DNA of 64,000 nt from Amphibalanus amphitrite (lineage: Eukaryota; Arthropoda; Thecostraca; Balanomorpha; Balanidae). Below are positions 48,801 to 64,000 of this stretch, one piece after another; within the stretch, counting starts at the first letter, position 1; each line of letters opens with the position of its first letter. The position numbers and the translations under genes were made by a program. The stretch lies in assembly GCF_019059575.1 (NCBI RefSeq), contig NW_024882947.1, forward strand, positions 95,754-159,753, given 5' to 3'. The notes below the pieces were generated by a model. It was not told where the DNA came from. It saw nothing but the letters and a program-made list of their open reading frames with translations, and made no database searches.

Positions 48801-51800
48801 GCCCCACAAACATTTTCTGGGATACCGGCATGCTACCACGCCCCAAGCAAAAAAACCGCCAAACTACCGGCATACTAAAAAACCTGCATTCTTGATTCTG
48901 GCTTACCCCTACATGAGATGCCACATTTTGGCAATTTCAGTAACCGCCCCACCCAACAGCCACCCATTGTCCAACTTATTACAATTCAATAGCCTCTTAG
49001 TGTCCAATGTTTGAATCATATGCTGATAATTTTTTGTGCAAAATCAAAAATACCGGCATGCTACCGGCAAGACATGCCAGATACCACGAAAAAAAAACCT
49101 GCGGTAGTGAAAAATTACCGGCATGCCGGTAGTGCGGTAGGGAAATTTTGCAACTCTACTACGAATGCTGAATGATCCACTAGCCACTAGGGAGTCCAGG
49201 TAGTCCAATTTCTCGTTTATGTTGCATTGCCGTATAACGAATAGCTCTGGCTACACATATTTTCCTTTTTACCCTTGTTTTACACTTGTTAGTACTGAAT
49301 GACAAATTACCACTCAGTGGCTAGTTGTTTGACTCTTTGTGGTATAATTTGATTTGTTTAATCGACGAAAGTAAAGTTGGTAGTATATTTTGTATAAGCT
49401 TTTAAAGTATCAAATTATATTTCCCCATAGGCCATAACTCTATTTATTGTGCACCTTGTCCTGCCTCACACCTGTCATGTGCGCACCCAGTTCCCAGGAT
49501 TTGCTTTCAATTAATTTCGTAGAGTACTTACGTCTTCAGTAAGCGGACCAATCGTTATCCCGTAATGCCTATGCCTTGTAGCGACAATCGAAACCACAAA
49601 TGGCCTGTCGCCACCAGGCACCATTACATAGACTCGGCACCGGCTCTGCTTTCTAGTCACCGTGCCCGCAGTGAAATCTGTAAATGGACGTGTGACGACA
49701 CTGTGGGCCGGTTTGGGGACATTTGAAGGAGACGGATCTCACGGCCATGCCTGGACAATGACAGTCCTCTGAGCGATCTGGCGCGGAGCCAAGTATCTAC
49801 CGGTCTATCAACTTCATCCGATACCTCGTGTCGGTTTGGTCGCTGGTTCGATGGTCGTGAACCGGCTTCCGCCAGCCTGTGCAGGAGGTGCAGGGACTTA
49901 ATCCCTGGCTAATCCACAGCACACTGAAAGATGACTGTCGTGCTGTGTTTCGGTGAACATTGGAGATGTCTATGTTCGCTGATTTATGAAATGATGGGAG
50001 AATTCGTATCGTATGTACTACACAACTACTTCGATAAACACATTCCTTCTTAAATTAAGAACTGTATGCACGACCATTAAGTTGACAAGGGCTTCTCCCC
50101 AGTTCACGGCGGCAATGCGTTTGTTCGGTCTCCGGGACTTTAGGCTAACCTCGACCGTCCTTTCGCACAGTAACCGGTGTCTGCTAGGCCGTCCGTCCGA
50201 CTTATTTGCTCCCAGTGACGGCTCAGTTACTCACTGCCCGTCCAATAGAATGTTATGCCCTCGGCCGACGAATGCCTTTCGTTTCAGACCATCCACTACC
50301 TCTCACGGAGTAAGGTGGTAAACACGGAGCGACGAGAGCTGGTGCGGATAACACGCGGCAAAATCCGACCCGGCGAGGTGGACGACTGGAAGAACGAGCA
50401 GCTCTTCATCCCGCCGCTACCGCCCACCAACCTGCGCGGCTGCCACCTCATCAAGATCCAGTATGATGTCTTTGTGAGTATACCCAGGGAGACGGGGTGA
50501 CGGATGTCGGTATGCCATCACGATCACATCCATGATCCTGATCACGATCTTCACGATTTTCATATTCGTGAAAGCTGAGCAGTTAGCTTGTCACTGAACA
50601 CTAACCGTGATTCGGCGGTAATACATCCTTTTTATGCCGGATTTGACGGGCTGGACGAGGGTTTCTGAAGGCTATAAATAGACGTAATGTCCTTGAGTTG
50701 AAATGATACCTATTTATTTTTTCAGTGCACTGTATAAAAAATGCAGATGATGTACCGAAGGTCGAAACCCCAAGAGTTCGTCCCTCACATCTTAGGCACG
50801 GCTCTTGCAACTCGCAAGTCTTACGGTAGACCATCCCCTAAACATAAATTTAATGTTTGAACTGCGTAGCGCTACATGGTATTGCACTGCACAGAGGGCA
50901 CTCCATCGTACCGCGCTGGTGTGGCGCCTGACCAGCCAGTTAAAACCAAAAGGTCAGCAGTGTCATCTCTATGGTGACAAAAAGCCCACGGCCCCCGGCG
51001 CCGGTCATCTGCATTCAGAGGCCGGTACGGTCGCGGTGACACACCGCCATAAAAAGCCAGGTGAAAGGTAGTGGCGCCCGGGGGCTGCGGGCTGGATGTG
51101 TATTTGGGACAGTATGCACTGTGCAGTCGCTTTAGGCTGATGGTCATCTGGATATGCTTAGAATTGCGCGATCGCATGCTCTTACCGTTAGGGACCCCCT
51201 CGTGAACTTCAAAGAATATTTCGCTTTTCCGTATGGAATCGCTTAATTAATTAAGTCTAAACGAGTTGACATCCAAAACCTCTTGGTATTAAATGTTCAC
51301 TATGGAGCCTTCTCTAGCCACCGGAGAAAATTAGTAATATGCACTATGCCATCAGCTGGGACACTTACTCGATAGAATCGCTCAGATCAGAGCAGCACTT
51401 CACTCCCCAACAAGTCAGTCTTGACTTTTGACTCAGAGTACCGTCTTAACTCAAAGCACCGCGCTGATGCAACAGACCAGCCTACGCGACGGTCCCGCCA
51501 GGACCCGAACAGTCTGTGGACTGTGTTCTTGAGTCGGCACAAATTTAAACAGGCGAGGAGTGTGTGTGTCTAAACCTCGACCATTGTTGCTGGGGTGACC
51601 TAGAGATCGGCCAGGGAAGTCGTACCAACACGAGGCACGGCATTGTTAAACCAGCAGGGGTATGGTAAGTGTTTGAGCCCCAGTCACCCGGATCCATACA
51701 TTATGTTACGAGACGCAGGACACTGTTCACTTTCTAATTTCTTGTTAAAACATCTAGTTAGTTATGCACGGCAGAGCGGCGATGACTGAATTGCATACAA

Positions 51801-54800
51801 GCTTGGCATTGAAGCATTGGCGGCGCCTCGCTGAGACCCTGCCGACCATGAGCTGGCCGAATAGGGAGACGTGCCTCGGGCCAAGATTATGCATTTTACA
51901 GCCATGGGTGATGATCATCTTTTGTGGTGAGGTGACGCCCCTGGTCCCCCGGGCAGAGGGATGCCAATGGGCACCTGCCTCCCACGCCCCATATTTTCGC
52001 TGCTTCCCGGTGACAGCGTGGGACCACGTTAGAGAGGGACGAAGACAGGGACATTCCTCGCGGACAATTGGCAGGGAAGGCCAGACAATAACCGACCCGA
52101 GTTTGATTCAGTGCCGCGCCGTGTGGATGTCGGTGTATATGGAAGGCCACCGGCAGCAACTAAGGAGACATTATGAAATGATGCGAGGACAAAAGCCCAT
52201 TTTCACACTTCCGTTTGGCACGAACGCTTTTCTTCTGAATCCCGAAACTCCTGAACTTTGATTCCTATCGAACAACTGGTCAGCTCCACCCACGTTCGTC
52301 CCGATCGCGGCACGGCGACGGACGACGGCCCGCCCCCGCGTCACCTTCTCGCCCCTTCCCCTCCCTCCCAGTCACGCTCCGACCCCAGCACCTGACGCGC
52401 AGACCCCGTGCCACGCGGCGGGGCCTCCGCGCGCGTCAGGCTCACCGGCCGCCGTACGGCTGCTCGCTCGGGAATGCCTCGCCACCCGGCCGGCACTCCC
52501 CGCCGCTGCGGTCCGCTGCCAGCGCTGATCGGTCTCTGCGCGCTGCCGTGACCGCGGCCCTCAGCGGGCTCTGCTGCCGGGGGCCGCTGGAGGCTGTGCG
52601 GCCACCGCGCGGGGCTGAGGGGCGGGGCTGGCTGGCCGTCTGCAGCGCTGCCACTGCCCGCAGGCCTTGGTGCGAGACGGGATGGGGAGGCCTCACGGGA
52701 CTGGACGCGGCAGTGGAATGTTCTGGATGGGGTGGGATTGGCCAGGTCGGGACGGGATGGACGAGAATGGGCGGCACGGAGTGGGATAAGAATTGACGAG
52801 ACGAAACGGGACGGACTATTGGACGGAGACTGACGGAGTTGGGACGTAGATGTCAGATGAGACGGATACGAGCCGAGATGAGATTAGACGAGACGAGAGG
52901 AGACGGGACGGGGCGAGGCGGGATAGCATAAATGATACGAATCTGGATGGAGCGGAACGAAGCGAAGGGACGCACTGGATGAGACGGGACGTATAACGTT
53001 ACGGATAAGGATGGGACTCAAGGATAGGGTGAATGGAATTCGAATGGCATGGGATGGGATGAGACGGGATTGACACGAGACGAAACCAGACTGGGGAGCC
53101 TTAGTTACGCCGGTGAGCGTGACGCGCAGCGCAGACTATCTCATGTGTGCCCCAGCGATCGTCACATATTTGTTGTCATTCGGAGAACACTTGGTCCGTC
53201 TTCTTTCTTTTGAATCAACTGATCGTGATTCGTGATCAGTATCATGTCTTACAGATCCTCGATAGGTTATTTTTCAGTTCCGTTGGCCCTGTTTGCTTTT
53301 CGGAACCCGTATTGTTTACGGCGGATGTTTGCGCCCCACAATGCACGAGGAAGATGGCTGTCCAACCCCGGTCACGCAACAGCCAGGCTGCAGCACAGTG
53401 CACAGTGCACACGTCATAATATTACTAGGAAGATCTAGTGATTTGGGGCCAATTTTCAGTAGCGACTGAAACGTTTAGTAGCTCAAGTATGAAAAGGTTA
53501 TTTTGCCGCCAAACACGCGAGCTATAGACACGAACGGATCGAGCCTTTTACGTAAACGTTTTCATTGATTTACTCTCTGGCGAATGGGTTGGCGCATGCC
53601 GGCTGGCGGTTCCTGTAAGAGTCCTTGAGGTTGAGCCACCACTGCGCTCTTGCGAGCCGTTAAGTGATAAATCATTCATAACCCGGCAGGCGGTGGGCCT
53701 CCCGGCCACCTTCCGCGCGGTGGGGGTGGGGGGGGGTATTTTTTGCCCCCCCCCCGTATCTCCGAAACTACTCGACAGATCTGGAAAGTTCAAACGGCGT
53801 TCGATAGCCCTGTCAAATTTGTTGAGCGAAACCAAATTTCATTGACCTCGGGGTCACCAATGACGTCACAGGTCAGGTCAAAGATAAAATGTTTCACCGT
53901 TCACGGGGCTTCTAGGGAAAGCGCTATAACACCGAGTAAAACGCATTTTGTCGAAAATCAGCTATAGGGCGTCAGTTGTCTAGTACATATGTTGCTATTA
54001 GAGGTCACTGGTCACACCAGGTCAGGTCACAGGTCAGGTCACCAAGGGTCACAGGTCAGGTCACATGAACCCAACTTTACTAAGGTTGTGCGATGCATGT
54101 TTTATGGCCAATTTTTCATTTCCAACTCAATGGTGTTGGTTATAATACTATTAGGTACGGCTTAGGTCACTTTCTGGTGAAGGTCAGGTCAAGGTCAGGT
54201 CAAAAAGGGTCAAATTTTTAAGTTGATAGTTTTGCATAAAATGGGTATTGATTCGATGCAGCTCGTCACGGGGAGTCTAATAGTGGTCTTTGTTTTGCGC
54301 TACAAGGTCTAGAATTGGTAAAAATTGAGTTTGAAAATTTGACGTCATCAATTTTGAACAGTTTTTTCGCTATAACTTGGCCAGAGGTATCGATCTCAAA
54401 TTTGGTATGTAGATAGAAGGCGGTAGGGACTATCACATTTCTTCCGTTTTTTCGAAATTCAAAAAACTTTTTGGATTTTTCGGCTATTATATTCAAAAAA
54501 TATATTTTTTAATTTTTGGGGGTCAAAATCCAAAAATTTCAAAAATCCGAGACAGCAGTTTTGTAGCGCTCTAAATTTTACACCTACTATGTCGCAACAT
54601 TTTTCTGTATCTCTAAAGCTGTAGGCCTGACAGCTCTTCTCGCGAAACCTTTTTTTGGGTCGAAAATGGCAGAAAGGACGTCACTCTGACGTCATTAGCG
54701 TCCAACCTATCATAGCCGTTGGAAAATTTTCTAGTCATAATGTGCAATAGCTATTTACGGAAGGGTACTGAAAGTTTGGTGACGATCGGCGCAGCGGTTC

Positions 54801-55161
54801 TCGAGATATATCGAGAAAAAAAACTAAAGGGGGGGGGGGCAAAAAATGCCCCCCCCCCCACCGCCTGGAAAGATGACGATGAAAATAATTACCTAATTGT
54901 TTGCTCAATCATCAAAAATGACGGACGCCGAAGCTCCCGTCACACAGCACCTTTTTCTGACACTGCTCTGTCTCGTTTCAGTTCATCATCAAACCAGACA
55001 ACCTGGAGAAGGAGATCAAGCTGCAGCTGCCCATCATGATCGCCTCCTACCCGTACCGCAACCCCGACGGCACCCTCCGGAGGAAGAGGGGCGCAGAGTA
55101 TCCGGCCAGCCTGCCCGTCTTCAGGCCCTGGCTCGACATGAAGCGGAAGGTGGTCACCTAG
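32016..55161 (+). CDS. Arrestin domain-containing protein (alpha-arrestin, ARRDC family), full gene span, 6 exons
   Basis: The exons are 32016-32136, 38729-38845, 40748-40965, 44427-44609, 50288-50473 and 54982-55161, giving 334 aa. Alpha-arrestins are cytosolic adaptors that bind membrane cargo and steer its ubiquitination and endosomal sorting. An arrestin N-like beta-sandwich covers about residues 5-150 (FDNPTLLYFPGQFVSGRV, GIHSFPFKL, GKHGWVQFFCKA). An arrestin C-like domain covers about 170-300 (LDRGGYVPGETI, TNLRGCHLIKIQYDVF). The protein stops soon after SLPVFRPWLD. It therefore lacks the C-terminal PPxY tail through which ARRDC1-4 and TXNIP recruit NEDD4-type ligases. All five introns are GT-AG with matching phases. 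The gene covers 23 kb because the introns are full of repeats. Confidence 0.92.
33789..33844. repeat. (CT)n microsatellite within a pyrimidine-rich tract
   Basis: The pure CT run lies inside a CT/TCTG-rich stretch from about 33650 to 33900. The Ser-Leu and Arg-Glu frames over it are artefacts. Confidence 0.9.
35706..35894 (+). pseudogene. Orphan 62-codon open frame, unknown
   Basis: The frame runs from just after a TAA to a TAA at 35892-35894 and has no ATG. It reads as believable protein: VETDVNFDFNNIKVK, then RQKLQLYDQRLEKIF, then LVGVLYPNLPVTE. It has acidic and basic helical-looking composition, with a likely coiled coil in the middle. It does not match the arrestin family. It may be the end of a transposon ORF or a decayed exon. 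I do not recognise it. Confidence 0.35.
36321..36362 (-). ncRNA. Hammerhead-like ribozyme at the Penelope element end (left copy)
   Basis: This is the exact inverted counterpart of 37943-37984. See that entry for the fold: stem I TGGT/ACCA, core GTGACCA, stem II, GAAA, stem III and a GTA cleavage triplet. Confidence 0.5.
36494..37477 (-). CDS. Penelope-type reverse transcriptase (C-terminal part) with GIY-YIG endonuclease
   Basis: This 327-residue open frame begins inside the reverse transcriptase. The catalytic YVDDILV motif is at residues 28-34 and is followed by KLPFLDTLI and the VYRKPTNKNDF block typical of Penelope elements. Near residue 220, YKIPCGVCEKSYIGET is the zinc-binding-like lead plus GIY-YIG motif, followed by R, E and H residues of the nuclease fold. 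The frame is intact to the stop, so this copy is fairly young. The 5' half of the reverse transcriptase is missing, so it is not expected to be autonomous. Confidence 0.9.
   Translation of the reverse strand: MLACIFMETLETDHFLNIVGQSTTWLRYVDDILVIVNKQQDLDSVLRKLNDVHPKIQFTCEQEQDGKLPFLDTLIWNRESRLMFSVYRKPTNKNDFIHFYSSHSQRTKTGVVLGFYLRAFRICSKEYLQNELEYIRTTFTKLSYPLGLLLQLEKKAIKIRSRSSNSNATKRKEYISVPLSEQSEVITSFTRGALNITSPSGSTIKDILRRKKKASNQNSVVYKIPCGVCEKSYIGETYRGAAKRVEEHKRDLRNHQESNAIVQHVDDAGHLPNWSAMSNLCVGLNKRNRQAVEAAFISTISNFNGNSGKVKLSKHTAQLILKNDFRK
37458..37811 (+). pseudogene. Inverted duplicate of the Penelope GIY-YIG endonuclease domain
   Basis: From residue 11 this frame is identical to the C-terminal 107 residues of the minus-strand ORF (VYKIPCGVCEKSYIGET to KNDFRK). 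It lacks any reverse transcriptase. The start codon is borrowed from unrelated frame sequence, so it is a fragment and not a gene. Confidence 0.85.
37943..37984 (+). ncRNA. Hammerhead-like ribozyme at the Penelope element end (right copy)
   Basis: In order the parts are: TGGT (stem I), GTGACCA (position of CUGANGA), an unpaired A, GGGA-TTAT-TCCC (stem II), GAAA, and CACATGTG. The last is a short stem III extended by the A15.1-U16.1 pair. Then follow TA (U16.1, H17) and ACCA (stem I partner). Penelope elements are known to carry hammerheads near their ends. Against the consensus, C3 is G and G8 is C, so the known 3-8 pair is preserved in swapped form. Activity is untested. Confidence 0.5.
38729..38845 (+). 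CDS. ARRDC coding exon 2
   Basis: This encodes GVFFHVVGEGTVKVS through MRLLGEP. The acceptor is TATTTTCAG and the donor CCAG|GTACGT, phase 1 on both sides. Confidence 0.92.
38846..40747 (+). other. ARRDC intron 2
   Basis: This intron has AT-rich sequence and a minisatellite at 40130-40520. It ends in CCCGTTCCAG. No gene was recognised. Confidence 0.7.
40130..40520. repeat. ~50-60 bp imperfect minisatellite
   Basis: About seven to eight units share GACTGCACTGC-GG-ATA-AA-GGTAGCA. The Cys- and Tyr-rich minus-strand frame of 158 codons is an artefact of the repeat. Confidence 0.8.
40748..40965 (+). CDS. ARRDC coding exon 3
   Basis: This encodes GQAPVLLSAGIHSFPFKLGL, then LPSTFLGKHGWVQFFCKA, and VMNPIDLNVEPPVLA. 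The acceptor GTTCCAG was chosen because it keeps phase 1. A second CAG 11 bases further in also keeps the frame only if four residues are skipped in a different phase, and fits the family less well. The donor is GCG|GTGAGT, phase 0. Confidence 0.9.
40966..44426 (+). other. ARRDC intron 3
   Basis: GC-rich patches lie at about 41860-42240 and 42940-43300, with a short palindrome cluster at 43801-43858. A pyrimidine-rich tract of about 200 bases precedes the acceptor CAACAG. No gene was recognised. Confidence 0.7.
44427..44609 (+). CDS. ARRDC coding exon 4
   Basis: This encodes residues 153-213, QPFHCEIEHKLGLTC through KTAACLSE, the hinge and start of the arrestin-C domain. The LDRGGYVPGETIGVWA block is a family hallmark. 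Both sides are phase 0, with donor GAG|GTGAGT. Confidence 0.95.
46661..47613. mobile_element. TA-flanked element with TAGGGGAGA ends and TTGTATCA repeats
   Basis: The left end is TAGGGGAGATCGGGGAGAG and the right end is CCACTCTCCCCTA. GTTGTATCA or TGATACAAC recurs at least seven times, mostly near the ends. The end pattern TAGGGGA-GT-GGGG is shared with the element at 16259-17154. The TA target suggests a Tc1/mariner-like class. An ATGT microsatellite lies inside at about 47069-47092. Confidence 0.65.
47880..47975. repeat. (GAAT)n microsatellite
   Basis: GAATGAATGAAT runs are interrupted by GGAATG and GAACGA variants. Confidence 0.85.
48756..49158. mobile_element. hAT-like MITE with CTACCGGCA repeats in ARRDC intron 4
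   Basis: The ends are TAGAGTTGCAAA and TTTTGCAACTCTA. An exact 8-bp duplication CTACGAAT lies at 48748-48755 and 49159-49166. Subterminal ACCGGCA and TGCCGGT words occur on both sides. It is non-coding. Confidence 0.85.
50288..50473 (+). CDS. ARRDC coding exon 5
   Basis: This encodes residues 214-275, TIHYLSRSKVVNTERREL through GCHLIKIQYDVF. It includes the FIPPLPPTNLRGC block characteristic of alpha-arrestins. The acceptor is GTTTCAG and the donor TTT|GTGAGT, phase 0. Confidence 0.95.
52680..53100. repeat. Degenerate GACGGGA/GAGACG purine-rich tandem repeat
   Basis: Short words such as GGGACGG, GAGACGAGA and GATGGGA recur irregularly over about 400 bases. They give one strand a strong purine bias. 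Confidence 0.7.
53716..54867. mobile_element. Repeat unit with inverted G-run/C-run hairpin ends and AGGTCA clusters
   Basis: The left edge has GCGGTGGGGG, a G run, ATTTTTTG and a C run. The right edge carries its complement, ending CCCACCGC. Inside, AGGTCAGGTCA-type repeats cluster at about 53870-54205. No target duplication was identified. It probably belongs to the same loose repeat class as 61574-62524. Confidence 0.5.
54982..55161 (+). CDS. ARRDC coding exon 6 with stop
   Basis: This encodes residues 276-334, FIIKPDNLEKEIKLQLPI through SLPVFRPWLDMKRKVVT, then TAG at 55159-55161. The acceptor is TCGTTTCAG. The stop follows shortly after the last conserved arrestin block, so the PPxY tail of many relatives is absent in this exon. 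Confidence 0.93.
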   Translation, partial: FIIKPDNLEKEIKLQLPIMIASYPYRNPDGTLRRKRGAEYPASLPVFRPWLDMKRKVVT

Positions 55162-57204
55162 CTGAACAGGATGGTAACCAAGCGGCAGAGGTTGTGGTGT
55201 TGTGTGAAGTGAGTCAATGTTGCAAAGAGGAATGCTGCCAGGGCATAGGCTTATGCTATGGCAGTGGTCATTGTGAATAGAGGAATATCACGTGACCAGT
55301 GAGTGTGGTAAATGACGAGCTCGCACAGGACATCACGTGATATGCGGTGGATGCCGTCAAAGGCCGTTGTTTGGAGAATGACACGTGATCTGCACGATGG
55401 AAATCGTGAGACAACGAAGGGCAATCACGTGAGCAGGACGGCTGTGCCATCAGGCCATCAGCCAGTGCGCAGGAAAATGGAAAATGATGCGAATTTTGTG
55501 AAACGGCAAGTCATCTGAGCCGTGAGATTGGGGTACACTCGCCTGGGACTTGACGTTACCAACCACATATAAGAGGAAAACTATTGTTTTGGATTGCTAG
55601 CGTCATCGATATGAGCCAGTCGAAGAAAAGTGTTAGGATGAGAGGTCCGCTGCGATCAGGCGGCCAGCGAGTGTGGGGCGGACGATTTACGGCGACAGAC
55701 TCTTCCCGAATACTGAGAATGAACGTCACATAGTGAGCTGGAACGGTCACAAACAGACCTTCCCCGTGCCGACACTGAGCGACAGACTGCAGTGCAATGC
55801 TATCGGGCGTTGTATCCCAGCAGTTGTAGTGCGAAAGCATGAGTAAATGTGTGCTCACTGCTCGCTACTGCCTGGTTTGGTCCGTAAACGTCAATGCCCG
55901 TTGGCGTTGGAAGTGCAAGATACGGGGATTTAGCGTTTGCCAGTTCCGTGATATCCTCTGGCAGTTGTGCGTCGGTTTGACATAAGTTACACCGAAATGT
56001 GGTATCCTTAGGTCATGTATGTAAAAGTGAGCTGTTTTTTATTAACTTAAATGCCTTTATCGGGTGTGAGTTACGCATTTATGCCATGTTAGCTTGCGGT
56101 GTCTGTTGTTATATCGACAGTGTGTACTCGAATGTTCGTAGTAAGGTCAACAACTAACGTTTGATATTTATGATCCGTGGCGCGCGAGCTCAAATGCGTT
56201 ACGCCCTATTGTATATTCAACACCTGTGTGTAAGCATGATCATTAACAGAAACACGAGAGTCTAATCCATAACAAAAATATTTATACACATACGAAATCT
56301 AGCGTGGGGACCGGTGAGGATGAGAATATAGAGATAAAGCGAGCGCACAGCACGATTAAAAAGCGACCTCTTTCGGAGCATCTTATGGTATACACTACCA
56401 CTCCTCATATGTAACCAACCGCGGCCGCCGCGATACGGTACAATTTCACCTCCACTCATTCCACTAAACTCCGGAATAAGACAAATTACAAACACTCTGG
56501 ACAATATAACCCCCACACCCATCCCTCCCCGCCCTTCAAAAGACGGTGACGTTTAGAGTTACCGACGTCCTGTACAATTTCCCTCCCAATCCTCCCCTCC
56601 CTGGGCGCAGAAGATGCCGTCGCAATAGATACCACCATTCTGTACAATTTGCACCAGACGACGGTGGCGCCACGCAGTGGGATGCCCGTGAGTTAGGACG
56701 GCCACACTCCGACTCCACACCGCCACGTCCACACTGTCCACACCACTCGGCGTCCACCGTCCACACTCAATGCCCGTCTGTCCACCCGTTCGCTCGGCCT
56801 CTGAATCGAGTCGGGTCGTTATCCACTCTCACAGTCGCTCGGCCGGTTCAGACACTCGCTCGCTCGGCGCAGCACTCGTGGTCCACTCTGGGTGATAATA
56901 GAACGGCTGAGGGAGTCGCCGTCTGGGTGTGTTTCGCCGCGTAGGTTGCTGAGTCAACACACGCTGCCACCGTCATCCCAGGCACGAAAGGTCAGACTCG
57001 AACACGGTCACTCCACACTGCTCCGCGGCCATTCAGTGCCCGCCGTGTTAAGTTGTCGCTCGTCTTCGTAGCGCCTCGTAACGTCATCGTAACACCACTG
57101 TAACACCTCCGTGACGGCTCTGTGACACCCCACAGTCCGCCGTCACTCACCGCGTCACGTCACTGCCGCGCCGGGCGGCGTCACCGTCACTAAGTGTGTC
57201 GTCA
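55162..57204. other. Tail-to-tail intergenic region, ARRDC and GOLPH3 3' ends
   Basis: No conserved coding block lies here. It must hold the 3' UTRs of both genes. On the minus strand an AATAAA at 56038-56043 could serve GOLPH3. No canonical AATAAA was noticed on the plus strand for ARRDC. Confidence 0.45.
56038..56043 (-). terminator. Candidate polyadenylation signal for GOLPH3
   Basis: AATAAA on the minus strand lies about 1.2 kb after the GOLPH3 stop codon. It is tentative. Confidence 0.3.

Positions 57205-64000
<6,796 letters not shown>

Larger units (their letters stand above)
44610..50287 (+). other. ARRDC intron 4
   Basis: This intron contains two transposon remnants (46661-47613 and 48756-49158). 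It also contains ATGT and GAATGAAT microsatellites and a short ACGGTAGA-type tandem patch at about 45955-46050. No gene was recognised. Confidence 0.7.
50474..54981 (+). other. ARRDC intron 5
   Basis: A GC-rich part lies at about 52260-52700, followed by a degenerate GACGGGA/GAGACGA purine repeat at about 52680-53100. From about 53716 to 54867 is an AGGTCA-rich repeat bounded by G-run/C-run hairpins. The 165-codon frame at 51764-52261 shows no recognisable domain and is not called. Confidence 0.65.

Noticed and set aside
51764..52261. 165-codon frame in ARRDC intron 5
   Set aside because: There is an ATG and fair length, but no recognisable motif and composition like chance GC-rich sequence. 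It is not called without transcript support.

Overview
This is nuclear DNA of a eukaryote, most likely an arthropod. The three genes found have animal-type coding exons with canonical GT-AG introns. Their predicted proteins resemble arthropod sequences as I recall them; a crustacean would fit, but the window does not prove it. There are no bacterial-type operons. Gene models were built by reading conserved protein blocks exon by exon and matching donor and acceptor phases. Every exon junction used keeps the reading frame.

Layout. (1) 1-26 kb is a transposon graveyard with no recognised host gene. It holds a Transib-like element (378-2597), two small palindromic or TTAA elements, a tandem-duplicated repeat with a 20-bp minisatellite (9.8-11.7 kb), long GA tracts, and a nested block at 12.9-23.1 kb. 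In that block a minus-strand non-LTR retrotransposon is split by two 3.4-kb hAT-like elements, each with an exact 8-bp target duplication, and these carry further insertions. A TTAA-flanked element follows (23289-25669). (2) 26-32 kb carries an ER-type cyclophilin B gene (+, 4 coding exons, 207 aa) with an ERSE-like motif upstream. (3) 32.0-55.2 kb carries one alpha-arrestin (ARRDC) gene (+, 6 coding exons, 334 aa). Its introns hold a Penelope-like element with an inverted duplicate and hammerhead-ribozyme-like ends, further MITEs and several minisatellites. (4) 57.2-63.0 kb carries GOLPH3 (-, 5 exons visible, 223 C-terminal residues; the N-terminal exon or exons lie beyond the right edge). 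ARRDC and GOLPH3 converge tail to tail.

Cyclophilin B (ER protein folding), an arrestin-fold trafficking adaptor and GOLPH3 (PI4P-dependent Golgi retention) all act in or near the secretory and endocytic system. They are separate transcription units, and I see no evidence that they form a functional cluster.

The most striking material is the transposon archaeology. At least eight elements have exact 8-bp target duplications, one has CACTATGG ends with a 5-bp CGGCG duplication, and three have TTAA ends. The Penelope-like element ends in a hammerhead-like fold in which the paired core bases C3 and G8 appear to be swapped.
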